This document shows, in pieces, positions 51,434 through 60,408 of a stretch of 64,000 nucleotides of DNA (positions are counted from its first letter, which is position 1; the number at the start of each line of letters is the position of its first letter). Under the pieces are notes generated by a model, which ran no database searches, had not been told where the DNA came from, and saw only the letters and a list, made by a program, of their open reading frames with translations. Source of the stretch: Kerstersia gyiorum (GTDB taxonomy: Bacteria; Pseudomonadota; Gammaproteobacteria; Burkholderiales; Burkholderiaceae_B); the NCBI RefSeq assembly GCF_004216755.1, contig NZ_SGWZ01000002.1, forward strand, positions 558,001 through 622,000, in the 5' to 3' direction. A program made the position numbers and the translations under genes.

Positions 51434-52660
51434 TTACTTCGACGAAGCCGTGGCGGCTTGCGCCGTTTCGTTCAGGGTGGCCGAGGCCGTGAGTACCGCC
51501 TCAGGTCCGGCATCCATGGAGATGAGCTTGGGGGCAACCGTGTCGCCAGGGCGTACCCGCTGCAGGCCGTTGACCACGATGCGTTCGCCAGGCGCCAGGC
51601 CCTGTTCCACGACGCGCAGCGGGCCGATATTCGCGCCCAGCCTGACTTCGCGGTAGCTGGCCCGGTTGTTGTCATCGACGACCAGCACGAAGCGTCGGTT
51701 CTGGTCGGTACCGATGGCGCGCTCTTCGATCAGGGTGGCGTCGTGCGGCGCGCTGCCGCCCAGGCGGATGCGGGCGTAGAGGCCGGGCAGCAGCAGCCCG
51801 TCGGGGTTGTCGAACACCGCGCGTACGCGGATGGTGCCTGAACTGGTATCGAGCTGGTTGTCCACGGATTGCACGGTGCCTGAGCGTGAATAGCCGTCTT
51901 CGTTTGCAAGGCCCAGTTCTACCGCTACCTCAGCACCGGTGGCGCGGCTGGGGTTCACGTAGCGCAGGAAGGTTTGTTCGTCCACGTCGAAGGCTGCGTA
52001 GATGCGTGCCACGGAAACCAGGCTTGTCAGCGGCTGGGCGGTGCCTCCTGCCGAGACCACATTGCCCACGGTGACTTCGGCGCGCGAGACACGGCCATCC
52101 ATTGGGGCGGTGATGCGTGTGTAGCCCAGGTTGATGCGGGCGGTATCCAGGGCGGCTTGCGCGGCCTGCAGGTTGGCGGCTGCCTCGCGTGCGGCATTTT
52201 CCTTTTCTTCGAAGTCGCGCCGTGCGATGGCGTTTTCGGACATCAGGCGCTTGCCGCGCGCCAGTTCTGATGCGGTGTACGACACGCGTGCGCGTGCGGC
52301 GGCCAGTTGGGCGGAAGCCCGGTCCACTTCGGCGGCGTAGGGGCGCGGGTCTATGGTGAACAGATCATCGCCTTTCCTGACCAGCGCGCCATCCTTGAAG
52401 TGGATGCGGGTGAGCGTGCCCGACACCTGTGGGCGTACTTCGACATGTTCGATGGCTTCGAGCCGGCCGGAATAGCGTTGCCAATCGACGATGGAACGCG
52501 TGAACGCGGGCGCGACATCTACCGGTGCACCGGCAGGCGGTGCTGGCTGTGCCTGGGCCGTGCCTGCACCTGGCGATGGGCCGAACGCAAGGTAGCTGCC
52601 AGTGGCAACCAGCGCGGCGGCCAGAACGAGCGCGGCGTAGCGGAGACGATGGACCGTCAT
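51434..52660 (-). CDS. RND efflux periplasmic adaptor (MexE-like)
   Basis: A 408-residue membrane-fusion protein with an N-terminal membrane anchor or signal (LRYAALVLAAALVATGSYLAF). The lipoyl/hairpin segment runs VEVRPQVSGTLTRIHFKDGALVRKGDDLF, with a coiled-coil region of about 110-180 and beta-barrel domains to about 340. It bridges pump and outer-membrane channel. The ATG at 52660 (MTVHRLRY) begins the signal region; the upstream extension to 52717 is not typical. First gene of the operon. Confidence 0.92.
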   Translation of the reverse strand: MTVHRLRYAALVLAAALVATGSYLAFGPSPGAGTAQAQPAPPAGAPVDVAPAFTRSIVDWQRYSGRLEAIEHVEVRPQVSGTLTRIHFKDGALVRKGDDLFTIDPRPYAAEVDRASAQLAAARARVSYTASELARGKRLMSENAIARRDFEEKENAAREAAANLQAAQAALDTARINLGYTRITAPMDGRVSRAEVTVGNVVSAGGTAQPLTSLVSVARIYAAFDVDEQTFLRYVNPSRATGAEVAVELGLANEDGYSRSGTVQSVDNQLDTSSGTIRVRAVFDNPDGLLLPGLYARIRLGGSAPHDATLIEERAIGTDQNRRFVLVVDDNNRASYREVRLGANIGPLRVVEQGLAPGERIVVNGLQRVRPGDTVAPKLISMDAGPEAVLTASATLNETAQAATASSK

Positions 52661-52833
52661 GGGTTTTCCTTGAGCAAGAATGGACGAGAAACGCAGCTGC
52701 CGCGCCAGGCCTGCCATGGAAGCACTGGCCTTTGCTGCGATGCAGCAGTGGGCAGGGTTTTTTTGAATGGTGGAATTTTGTCCACTTTGCTGCTTCGGAT
52801 AAACAGTGTGTTTTGGGTAACACTAGTCGGTAA

Positions 52834-52852
52834 ATTCGAACAATCGGCGAAT
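52834..52852. promoter_or_regulatory. LysR-type binding-site candidate
   Basis: ATTCG-N9-CGAAT is an inverted repeat containing the T-N11-A form expected for LysR regulators. It lies 44 bp before the lysR start and about 175 bp before the efflux adaptor gene, in the shared divergent region, suited to autoregulation and pump activation. Confidence 0.5.
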
Positions 52853-52895
52853 GTTCCAGGTTATGCTGGCGCCAATTCGTTTACCGGGAATGACC

Positions 52896-53924
52896 ATGGA
52901 CCGCTTCCAGGCCATGCAGGTTTTCGTGGGGGTTGTTGAAACCAACAGCTTTACGCGTGCTGCCGACAGGCTGGCTCTGCCGCGTACCACGGTCACCACC
53001 ATCATCCAGAACCTTGAGCGCCACCTGGGTGTGCGCCTCCTGAACCGCACGACGCGGCGTATCAGCTTGACGCCGGATGGCGCGGCCTACTATCGGCACA
53101 GCACGCGCATCCTGGCGGAAGTGGAGGAAACCGAGGCCTGCCTGCAGGATGCCGCGTCACGTCCGCAGGGGCGTCTGCGGGTGGATGTTCCGCCTTCCAT
53201 CGGCCACCAGATACTGTTGCCCTCGCTGTGCGAGTTCCATACCCAGTACCCTGATGTCGAGCTGGTGATTGGTCTCGGAGACCGGCATGTCGACCTGGTT
53301 CAGGATGCCGTAGATTGCGTGATCCGCTATGGGCAGCTTGAAGACTCCAGCCTGGTGGCACGTCGTATCGGCATCGTGCAAGCGGCCACGTGCGCGGCGC
53401 CGGCGTATATCGAACGCCATGGCGTGCCGCAGCGCCTGGAAGATTTGCAGGATCACCATGCCGTGCACTATTTTTGCGCCTCCGGACGCAACTGCGCGTG
53501 GGATTTCATCGTTGAGGGCGAGGAGCGGCAGGTGGATGTGCCAGGCATTGTTTCCGTCAATGATTGGCTGGCGCATCTGAAGTGCGGCGTGCAAGGCTTT
53601 GGCCTGATTCAGACACAACGGTTTCTGGCCCTGCCGCACCTGCTGAATGGTGAATTGGTGGAAGTGCTGCCGCAGTGGAAGCCTTCCCCCATTCCTATTT
53701 CCTTGCTGTACCTGCAAAGCCGCCAGCTTTCACCCAAGGTGCGTGCCTTTTCCGATTGGGTGGCTGCGCTATTCGCCCGTTGCCCCCTTCTGAATGGCGG
53801 TGACGAAAACGACCCGGCAGTACAAGCCTGCCATCGCCAACCGGAAGCGGCCATTCTGTCCTCCGAAGCTGACCACGCCGTGCGCCGCAACACGCCAATG
53901 GATGCGCCGGATCTTGTGATGTAG
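52896..53924 (+). CDS. LysR-family transcriptional regulator
   Basis: A protein of about 342 residues. It has an N-terminal winged HTH (MDRFQAMQVFVGVVETNSFT at the start, then LALPRTTVTTIIQNLERHLG as recognition region) and a C-terminal substrate-binding-like domain (about 90-300). It extends about 35 residues past the usual LysR length with a tail of no clear type. Either ATG 52890 or 52896 may be used; GGGAATG sits ahead of the second. It is divergent from an RND operon, as MexT-type regulators are to MexEF-OprN, so control of the pump is likely. Confidence 0.9.
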   Translation: MDRFQAMQVFVGVVETNSFTRAADRLALPRTTVTTIIQNLERHLGVRLLNRTTRRISLTPDGAAYYRHSTRILAEVEETEACLQDAASRPQGRLRVDVPPSIGHQILLPSLCEFHTQYPDVELVIGLGDRHVDLVQDAVDCVIRYGQLEDSSLVARRIGIVQAATCAAPAYIERHGVPQRLEDLQDHHAVHYFCASGRNCAWDFIVEGEERQVDVPGIVSVNDWLAHLKCGVQGFGLIQTQRFLALPHLLNGELVEVLPQWKPSPIPISLLYLQSRQLSPKVRAFSDWVAALFARCPLLNGGDENDPAVQACHRQPEAAILSSEADHAVRRNTPMDAPDLVM

Positions 53925-53976
53925 GTCTACATGTCGTTTGGCGCTGGCTGTCGGACGGTAGCGGCTTCCTTGACAT

Positions 53977-54918
53977 TCACTGGCTTAAACCGGCATAAGC
54001 CAAGGCTTCCAGCGCTTGCCGCACGCCGGGCGCGCCTGCCAGCACCGGGCTGCCTTGTGCCGCCAGTCGGGTAACCGGGGTTGGCGCATACCAGCCGCCG
54101 GCGGCTTCGATGATGCACAGCCCGGCCAGGCAGTCCCACGGGTAGATGTGCGGTTCGTAGTAGGCGGCCAGGCGCCCGCAGGCGACGTGGCACAGCATGC
54201 TGGCGCAGGAACCGTTGCGGTAGAACATGCCGCCGGCGCTCAGCAGGCGTTCCAGGAAGCCACTGACACTTGCCGGGGGGAGGCGCAGGCTGGCGCCGAC
54301 ACCGATCAGGTCCTGCTGCAGGCTGGCGTTGTCCGCGACGTGGATGATGCTGTCGTTGCGCCATGCCGGCCCGCCCGCCTGCGCATGGAACAGTTCCTGG
54401 GTGCAAGGTAGGTAAATGGCGCCGGCAATAGCGCGAGGCAGGGCCGTGGCGCCGTGCGAGTCATCTTGCCTGTCATGTGCTGCCGCAGGGCCAGGCGTGA
54501 CGTTTGTCGCAAGGGGGAGCGGCGTTGGGCTGGCCAGATCTGTGCCGCCATCATGCGCCAGCGCCACCGAAATGCACCAGTCCGGCAGGCCATGCAGGAA
54601 GCAGCTGGTGCCGTCTATCGGGTCGATGACCCAGCGGTAGCCGCTGGTGCCGGCCTGTGGGCCATATTCTTCCCCTAGATAGCCGTCTTCGGGAAAGGCC
54701 TGGCTCAGCCGTTCACGCAGGAATTGCTCGACGTCCCGGTCTGCTGCGCTGGCAACGTCCTGGCCGCTGGTCTTGCGATCCACCGCCAGGGTGTGCACGC
54801 GCCGGAAATAGTCCAGCGCCAGTTCGCCGGCCTGGACGATGAGTGGGAGCAGGAATGCGTGGCGTGCTTGCAGGCTGTCCGGTTGAACTTGGGAAGTCGT
54901 GCTGATGAGCTGAGGCAT
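53977..54918 (-). CDS. Inositol-monophosphatase-family phosphatase
   Basis: A 313-residue lithium-sensitive-phosphatase-fold enzyme. Metal-ligand motifs are GEEYG (Glu near 84), WVIDPIDGTSCF (about 95-106) and the C-terminal WDCLAG. An Ala/Pro-rich insertion of about 40 residues follows ALAHDGGTDL, which lengthens it beyond the usual 260-270. It hydrolyses a phosphate monoester, with sugar phosphate, inositol phosphate, histidinol phosphate or nucleotide phosphate as candidates. It is the last gene of an operon with a LacI regulator and an ABC importer, which suggests that it dephosphorylates an imported phosphorylated compound. Confidence 0.88.
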   Translation of the reverse strand: MPQLISTTSQVQPDSLQARHAFLLPLIVQAGELALDYFRRVHTLAVDRKTSGQDVASAADRDVEQFLRERLSQAFPEDGYLGEEYGPQAGTSGYRWVIDPIDGTSCFLHGLPDWCISVALAHDGGTDLASPTPLPLATNVTPGPAAAHDRQDDSHGATALPRAIAGAIYLPCTQELFHAQAGGPAWRNDSIIHVADNASLQQDLIGVGASLRLPPASVSGFLERLLSAGGMFYRNGSCASMLCHVACGRLAAYYEPHIYPWDCLAGLCIIEAAGGWYAPTPVTRLAAQGSPVLAGAPGVRQALEALAYAGLSQ

Positions 54919-54966
54919 GGGCTAGTGGTTTATTTTGGCTGTGATGAACTGAGCAGGGCTTGTTGC

Positions 54967-56031
54967 TTATTCTGGCTGTGGCGTGGGGCGGTTTCCGCAG
55001 GGAAAGCTGGCTCGTGCGACCAGCGGGGCGGGCAAGGAAATGGTCGCGCTGCCGCTATTTGTCGCAGGCAGGCCACTTTCTTCTATGCTGTCCAGCGTGG
55101 CAGCAACGGCGTCTGCCATGCGCCAGGGGTCTTGCCTGAATGTTGTGAGCTGGTAGGCGTTCCAGGCAGCTTCTGGCAGGTCGTCAAAACCGATGATGGC
55201 AAGGTCGTCAGGCACGCGCAAGCCGAAACGGTGACGGGCAGCATCCATTAGGCCGAAGGCCATCAGGTCGTTGACGCAGAAGGCTGCCAGGCGGCCGCTG
55301 CCGGGCAGTAATTGCGCTGCTGCTTCCTGGCCGCCCGTGTAAGTACTGTCGCTGCCGCGCACATGCCGGACTTCCAGGCCCAACTGTCGGGCTTGATGCA
55401 GAAAACCGCTCTCACGTTCCAGGACGCTGGGCGTGCGGGATTCCGATCCGACCAGTGCAACATGCGCATACCCTTGCTCGGCAAAAAGGTGTGCGGCGTG
55501 GTGGGCAGCAGTGCGGTTGTCGATGCGGACATGCGCTGCGCCGGATTCTTCGCGTCCCAGCAGAATCAGGGCCTGGCCGTTGCGGCGTGCCAGGTCAACC
55601 AGGGAGCTGGGCGGCGAACCGGACAGGACTACCGTCGCATCGGCCCGGTAGCCCAGCAGGGCGCGCTGCGCCGCCAGCAGTTCTTCGGCGCTTTTGCCGG
55701 TATTGATGACGATGGGGGTCCAGCCCTGGCCGACCAGCCGCTGTGTCAGCGCGGCAGTCAGGTGCGCCCGGAAGCCTTCTTCAGGGTTGGTGACAACCAG
55801 GCCGACCAGGCGGCTGCGGTTATGCAGCAGAGCGCGGGCGAGATCATTGACCTGGTAGCCCAGTTGCTGGGCCGCCTGCATGACGCGTTCGCGAGCCTGT
55901 TCGGAAATGCTGGCGCCAGGTGTGAAAGCGCGCGATACGGCAGAGCGTGAAACGCCGGCCAGTTCCGCTACCTGGCTGGCCGAAGCGAATTGCCGGCCGT
56001 TGCCAGGCTGGCGGGAGCGGGATGAAGTCAT
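54967..56031 (-). CDS. LacI-family transcriptional regulator
   Basis: A 354-residue regulator with an N-terminal LacI HTH (SASQVAELAGVSRSAVSRAFTPG at about 17-39, hinge helix near 65-72 NDLARALLHNRS) and a periplasmic-binding-like effector domain (about 74-340) with LVGLVVTNPEEGF. It is encoded in the same leftward operon as the ABC importer and phosphatase, and probably controls the operon through the 18-bp palindrome at 60195-60212. The effector is likely the imported sugar or its phosphate. Confidence 0.92.
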   Translation of the reverse strand: MTSSRSRQPGNGRQFASASQVAELAGVSRSAVSRAFTPGASISEQARERVMQAAQQLGYQVNDLARALLHNRSRLVGLVVTNPEEGFRAHLTAALTQRLVGQGWTPIVINTGKSAEELLAAQRALLGYRADATVVLSGSPPSSLVDLARRNGQALILLGREESGAAHVRIDNRTAAHHAAHLFAEQGYAHVALVGSESRTPSVLERESGFLHQARQLGLEVRHVRGSDSTYTGGQEAAAQLLPGSGRLAAFCVNDLMAFGLMDAARHRFGLRVPDDLAIIGFDDLPEAAWNAYQLTTFRQDPWRMADAVAATLDSIEESGLPATNSGSATISLPAPLVARASFPCGNRPTPQPE

Positions 56032-56061
56032 GCGGGGGCTCCGTGGGCCGGGGGCTGCCTG

Positions 56062-56880
56062 TTATTTGCCTATGCGCGCCAGGACGTCGGCACGCAGGAA
56101 TTTTTCCACGGCAAGCATGAAGCCGATGGAAGGAATGAGCAGCAGCACGGCGGTGATGGCAGCGGTCTGATAGTTGCCACCGGCACCTGCGGTGTAGAGC
56201 AGCAGTGGCAGGGTCTGGATGTCTGGCGCGCCAACGAAGTAGGTGCCGGTGAATTCATCCAGCGATTCCAGGAAGACGAAGATAGCGCTGGCCATCAGGC
56301 CTGGCAGCGCCAGTGGCAGGGTAATGTCGCGGAAGGTGCGCCAGGCGCTGGCGCCGACGGATCGCGCCGCCTGTTCCAGTTCCTGGTCGATGGCGGCGAA
56401 GGCCGCCGTGGCGATCCACACGGCATAGACCAATGCGTGCATGACGTGTACTAGGACGACGCCGATGAGGGTGCCGTTCAGGCCGATTTCGTAGTAGAAG
56501 CGGGCGATATTGACGTAGACCGGCAGATTCGGAAACGCCTGCGGCGTGAGCAGCAACAGCAGTATCAGCGCCCGGGCGGGCAGGCGCAGGCGTGCCAGCG
56601 CATAGCCTGCCGGGATGGCCATGGCCAGCGCGACGACGACGGTAAGCAGGGCGATCACCAGGCTGCTGGAAAAGGCCCGCAGTGCGTTGCTGCGCGGCGA
56701 GAAAACCTTGCTCCAGTAGTCCAGGCCGTATTCCAGCGGCAGCGCGTGCGGGAAATACCATTTCTCCGCCACGGCCCAGAGCGCCAGGTTGAGCAGGGGG
56801 CCGAAAATGGCGAAGGCCAGCAGGCCCAGCGCCAGGCTGCGTGGCAGCCACCAGAGGGCAGCGCAGAGGCGGCGTGTCAT
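56062..56880 (-). CDS. ABC transporter permease, second subunit (PotC-like)
   Basis: A 272-residue inner-membrane permease with six helices and the EAA loop QELEQAARSVGASAWRTFRDITLPLALPG at about 172-200. It belongs to the spermidine/putrescine/iron/phosphorylated-sugar (BPD type) group. The ATG at 56880 overlaps the previous permease's stop by four bases, so the two subunits are co-translated. It pairs with the permease at 56877-57722. Confidence 0.9.
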   Translation of the reverse strand: MTRRLCAALWWLPRSLALGLLAFAIFGPLLNLALWAVAEKWYFPHALPLEYGLDYWSKVFSPRSNALRAFSSSLVIALLTVVVALAMAIPAGYALARLRLPARALILLLLLTPQAFPNLPVYVNIARFYYEIGLNGTLIGVVLVHVMHALVYAVWIATAAFAAIDQELEQAARSVGASAWRTFRDITLPLALPGLMASAIFVFLESLDEFTGTYFVGAPDIQTLPLLLYTAGAGGNYQTAAITAVLLLIPSIGFMLAVEKFLRADVLARIGK

Positions 56881-57722
56881 GATGCGCGGTGCTCCTGCAG
56901 GCTGAGCTTGAGATAGACCCAGGCCACACATGCGGTAATTCCCAGTGAAATCAACCCTAGCGCATTGGCAACGCCATAGTCGCGGTAGGTATTGATGCGG
57001 AAGGCCATGTCTACGGTGATCATGGTAGGAGATTGCGAGCCTATCATCAGTGGCACCGAGAGTACCGACATCATGGTGACGAAAGACAGCACCAGCCCCA
57101 CCAGCAGGGTGCGCACGACTTGCGGCAGCATGATTTCGATGAGGATACGCAGGCGCGAGGCACCGAGGTTGCGCGCAGCTTCCAGCGCGTGGCGGTCCAC
57201 GCAGGCCATGGCACCGGCCAGCAGCAGCGTGACGAAGGGCGCCTGTTTCCAGACGAAGGCGATGATGATGCCGCGCCAGTCGAGCAGCCCGGTGGTCTGC
57301 ATGGGCGTCAGGATGTCCAGCCCGACCAGGGTGTTGTTCATCAGGCCATTCTTGGCCAGGAAGGTGCGTGCCAGCTGGCCGACGACGATGAAGGGAATGA
57401 ACATGGGCCAGCGGTACAGCCAGCGCAACGCTGCGACGGCAACAGGATGCTCGCCCAGCGTCAGGTAGCCGCTGATGGCGATGGCCAGCAGCGCGGTCAG
57501 CACGACGGACAGCGTGACGATACCGATGGTGTAGGCGATATCGGTGCCGTACAGCTCGAAGGCCTTGCGGAAGTTGTCCAGCCCCAGGCCGCTGCCGGTC
57601 TGGAAGGCGCCCGTGATGGAAGCCCCCAACGGCAGGATGAACAACAGCACGACGGTGGCCAGCGCAGGCATGACCAGCGCCAGTCCGGGCGCATGGTGCT
57701 CAAGCCACTTCATGGATTGCAT
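56877..57722 (-). CDS. ABC transporter permease, first subunit (PotB-like)
   Basis: A 281-residue inner-membrane permease with about six helices and the EAA-type loop DRHALEAARNLGASRLRILIEIMLPQ at about 183-208. It forms a heterodimer with the downstream permease. The gene begins 145 bp after the binding-protein gene, a gap that holds a stable hairpin. Confidence 0.9.
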   Translation of the reverse strand: MQSMKWLEHHAPGLALVMPALATVVLLFILPLGASITGAFQTGSGLGLDNFRKAFELYGTDIAYTIGIVTLSVVLTALLAIAISGYLTLGEHPVAVAALRWLYRWPMFIPFIVVGQLARTFLAKNGLMNNTLVGLDILTPMQTTGLLDWRGIIIAFVWKQAPFVTLLLAGAMACVDRHALEAARNLGASRLRILIEIMLPQVVRTLLVGLVLSFVTMMSVLSVPLMIGSQSPTMITVDMAFRINTYRDYGVANALGLISLGITACVAWVYLKLSLQEHRAS

Positions 57723-57814
57723 GGAGATTCCTGGCAGGAATGTTGGAATAAAAAGGGCTGGGCATATCGTTTTTGGTGGTCATGCAGCAGAAGTGCAAGT
57801 TGGCCCACCCTGGG

Positions 57815-57855
57815 CGTGCATGGCATGGCGGCGCTAGGCCGTCTTGCCATGCACG
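57815..57855 (-). repeat. Intercistronic hairpin between binding protein and permease genes
   Basis: An 11-bp perfect stem (57815-57825 with 57845-57855) and 19-nt loop lies 13 bp after the binding-protein gene and before the permease. Such structures in ABC operons commonly protect the upstream mRNA or attenuate, so that binding protein is made in excess. Confidence 0.55.
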
Positions 57856-57867
57856 GTCGGGATGAAC

Positions 57868-59007
57868 CTAGTTCATGACCTGGCGTTCATAGGCTTCCAG
57901 GATGGCGTTGTTGTACGGCGCAATCGGGAAGGGCTTGCCATTCTTGGCCAGTTCTTCAGGCGTCACGTCGACGAACAGGCGTTCCCAGCTTTCCTTGTCG
58001 AGCTTGGGCTGCACGTTCTGGGCATCAATGCCGGGATACCAGCCAAAGCGCTTGACGATGCCTTCGGCCTGTACTTCCGGGCTGGTGGCCAGTTCGACGA
58101 ACTGGCGTGCGAGTTCAGCCTGTGGGGCATGCTTGGGGATGACGTAATGCATGGGCTGGCCGGGCATGCCGGGTTCCGGCAGAGCCAGCTTGAAATCCGG
58201 CGGCAACTGGCCGTTGCGCTTCCAGGAAAGGAACATGTCCACCCAGACCGGGCCCATGGCGATTTCGCCCCGGCTCAGCATGTCCAGTGTGCCGGCATTG
58301 CCGGGCGTCAGCGTGGCGTTGGCATTGAAGGCCTTGAGGTCGGCCAGCGCCTTGGTCCATTGCGCGGCTGTGGCGGCATCGTAGGGGCCTTTCATCAGCT
58401 TTTCGGCATCGCCGTCGCCATAGGCGTAGATCCAGCCCATGACGAAACTGACACCCGAGGCGCCGCCCTTGATGCCGTTGTAGCCGAATTGCTTGGGGTG
58501 TGCCTGGGCGAAGGCCACGATGTCATCGTAGCTCTTGGGTGCCTTGTCCACCATTGCCGGGTTGTAGGCGATGGCCGTCTGGCTGTTGAACATGGGCATG
58601 ACATAGCCGTTGACGTCGGTGCCCAGGGCATTCCTGGCATTGTCGCGCGTGACCAGCTTGCCGGTTGCGATGTGGTCGCGATACTGGTCAAGATAGCCTG
58701 CCTCGACCATGGGACCGGCGAATTTTTCATGAACGACGGCGACGTCGGCATCCCAGGTTTTGGCACCTGCCTTGTCCTGGGCTTCGAAGCGCTCCAGGAT
58801 CTTTTGCGAGCCGGCATCGCCGGGGCCGGTGCCGACGGCGCGCACGGTGGTGCCGGGGTGGCGTTGCTCGAACAACGGCCCCAGGTATTCGTTGATGTAA
58901 TCGACCATGTTCTGGTCGCCGGCCGTCAGTACTGTCAGCGTGGCGGCCTGGGCCTGGCTGGCCAGCAGGCCGGCGAGCGCCAGGGTGCTCAGGATCTTGC
59001 GTTTCAT
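57868..59007 (-). CDS. ABC transporter extracellular solute-binding protein
   Basis: A 379-residue periplasmic protein. The Sec signal (KRKILSTLALAGLLASQAQA) is cleaved near residue 21. The mature start ATLTVLTAGDQNMVDYINEY and VRAVGTGPGDAGSQKILERFEAQ fit the SBP_bac_1/6/8 family that includes iron, spermidine and hexose-phosphate binders. The ligand is not evident. The presence of a phosphatase and LacI regulator in the operon favours a phosphorylated polyol or sugar. The ATG at 59007 follows an AGAGACTC region, and the longer frame overlaps the ATPase gene. Confidence 0.9.
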   Translation of the reverse strand: MKRKILSTLALAGLLASQAQAATLTVLTAGDQNMVDYINEYLGPLFEQRHPGTTVRAVGTGPGDAGSQKILERFEAQDKAGAKTWDADVAVVHEKFAGPMVEAGYLDQYRDHIATGKLVTRDNARNALGTDVNGYVMPMFNSQTAIAYNPAMVDKAPKSYDDIVAFAQAHPKQFGYNGIKGGASGVSFVMGWIYAYGDGDAEKLMKGPYDAATAAQWTKALADLKAFNANATLTPGNAGTLDMLSRGEIAMGPVWVDMFLSWKRNGQLPPDFKLALPEPGMPGQPMHYVIPKHAPQAELARQFVELATSPEVQAEGIVKRFGWYPGIDAQNVQPKLDKESWERLFVDVTPEELAKNGKPFPIAPYNNAILEAYERQVMN

Positions 59008-59056
59008 GCTGGAGAGTCTCCGTGACTGCGGGGTGGGAAAGGGGGCGGGGTGGGGC

Positions 59057-60178
59057 TCAGGGATCAGCGTTTGCGGCGTGGCCATCTGCCGAGCGGGGGA
59101 AGACGAAAAACCTGTCACGTGGCACGGCGATCTCCACCGTGCTGCCTGCAGGAATGGCGTGCGCTGCGTCGATGTGCAGCGTGTATGGGCCGACTTCCAC
59201 CTGGTGGCGCCATTGGCCGCCGGGGTAGCGCAGCTGGGAGACCTGGCCTTTGATGACAATGTCGTCATCGGCTGCGTCGGTTCTTGCGGCGCCGGCCTGG
59301 TAGGGGCGCAGGCTGACGGCCTCGGCACGGAAGCGGCAGGTGTAGCGGCCATCGCGCCAGCCCGGCTGTGCGTCCACGCGTACGGTAGCGCCTGCCAGCA
59401 GCGGCGATTGCAGCGTCAGGCCACCCTGGGGGGCGATGCTGCCCGGGAGCTCCAGCGCATTTTCCGCGCCCAGGAAAGCCGCGACAAACTCATTGGCGGG
59501 CTGGTTATAGATATGCTCGGGCGCGCCCGCCTGGGCAATGCGGCCACGGTCCAGTACCACGATGCGGTCCGCCATTACCATGGCTTCTTCTCGGTCATGC
59601 GTGACGTGGACGGCAGTAATGCCGAGTTGCTGCTGCAGGGCACGGATATCATGGCGCAGTGACAGCCGGATCCGCGCATCCAGGTTGGAGAGCGGCTCAT
59701 CAAGCAGCAGAATGTCCGGTTGCACGGCCAGGGCGCGCCCGAGCGCCACGCGCTGGCGTTGTCCGCCGGAGAGCGCGGCAGGTTTGCGGGCTTCCAGTCC
59801 CTGTAAGCCCAGCATGTCCTGCAAGGTGCGGCAGCGCGTGGCGATTTCCTTGCGGTCCATGCCGCGCAGCTTGAGCCCATAGGCCAGGTGCTGGGCGACC
59901 GTCATGTGGGGCCAGAGCGCATACGATTGGAACACCAGCGCCATGCCGCGCCGGTCTGGCGGCTGGTGCGTCAGGTCGCGTCCGGCAACGTGGATGGCGC
60001 CTTCCGAAGGTTGGGTGAAGCCCGCGATGCTGCGCAGCAAGGTAGTCTTGCCGCAGCCTGAAGAACCCAGCAGGGCGACGAACTCACCGCGCGCCACGTC
60101 CAGAGACAGGGCATGCAGGATGCGCTGCCCGCCATAGTCCACGCAAAGCTTCCGTACGCTCAGGAACGATGAGTCCAT
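59057..60178 (-). CDS. ABC transporter ATP-binding protein (PotA/AfuC-like)
   Basis: A 373-residue ATPase: Walker A GSSGCGKTT (about 38-46), Q-loop VFQSYALWPHMTV, signature LSGGQRQRVALGRAL (about 134-148), Walker B ILLLDEPLSNLD, H-loop VTHDREEAM. A C-terminal TOBE-type regulatory domain occupies about 240-373. It is the first gene of the operon and couples ATP hydrolysis to import through the two permeases. The 18-bp LacI-type palindrome lies 17 bp before its start codon. Confidence 0.93.
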   Translation of the reverse strand: MDSSFLSVRKLCVDYGGQRILHALSLDVARGEFVALLGSSGCGKTTLLRSIAGFTQPSEGAIHVAGRDLTHQPPDRRGMALVFQSYALWPHMTVAQHLAYGLKLRGMDRKEIATRCRTLQDMLGLQGLEARKPAALSGGQRQRVALGRALAVQPDILLLDEPLSNLDARIRLSLRHDIRALQQQLGITAVHVTHDREEAMVMADRIVVLDRGRIAQAGAPEHIYNQPANEFVAAFLGAENALELPGSIAPQGGLTLQSPLLAGATVRVDAQPGWRDGRYTCRFRAEAVSLRPYQAGAARTDAADDDIVIKGQVSQLRYPGGQWRHQVEVGPYTLHIDAAHAIPAGSTVEIAVPRDRFFVFPRSADGHAANADP

Positions 60179-60194
60179 GTGTATCCTCGATCAT

Positions 60195-60212
60195 TTTGCA
60201 CAGCTGTGCAAA
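60195..60212. promoter_or_regulatory. LacI-type operator
   Basis: TTTGCACAGCTGTGCAAA is an 18-bp perfect palindrome with a central CG-flanked dyad typical of LacI/GalR binding sites, located 17 bp upstream of the first gene of the ABC/phosphatase operon that encodes a LacI regulator. The match of site type and operon content makes autoregulation very likely. Confidence 0.75.
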
Positions 60213-60408
60213 GCGAAAGATACGCAGGGAAAATAACAGGAGAATGACAGCAGTCCGGGCCTGCCGCTTGTCCGAATGGCTCTGGTAACGCGGACGGCCT
60301 GTTGGCGCGATGGCGCGCATATTCGGCCCCTTGCGCCAGCGAGGAGCCGGTGCCTGCTTCTTCCGCCAAGGCCGCACTTTGGGTGCTGCCCTGGCGTTGT
60401 GACGGTGT

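Noticed and set aside
50528..51841. 437-codon plus-strand frame opposite the RND genes
   Set aside because: Antisense of the pump and adaptor genes; composition typical of shadows (His/Gln/Arg rich).
54724..55251. Plus-strand frame of 175 codons between phosphatase and LacI genes
   Set aside because: Antisense to both leftward genes and lacking any motif or start site.
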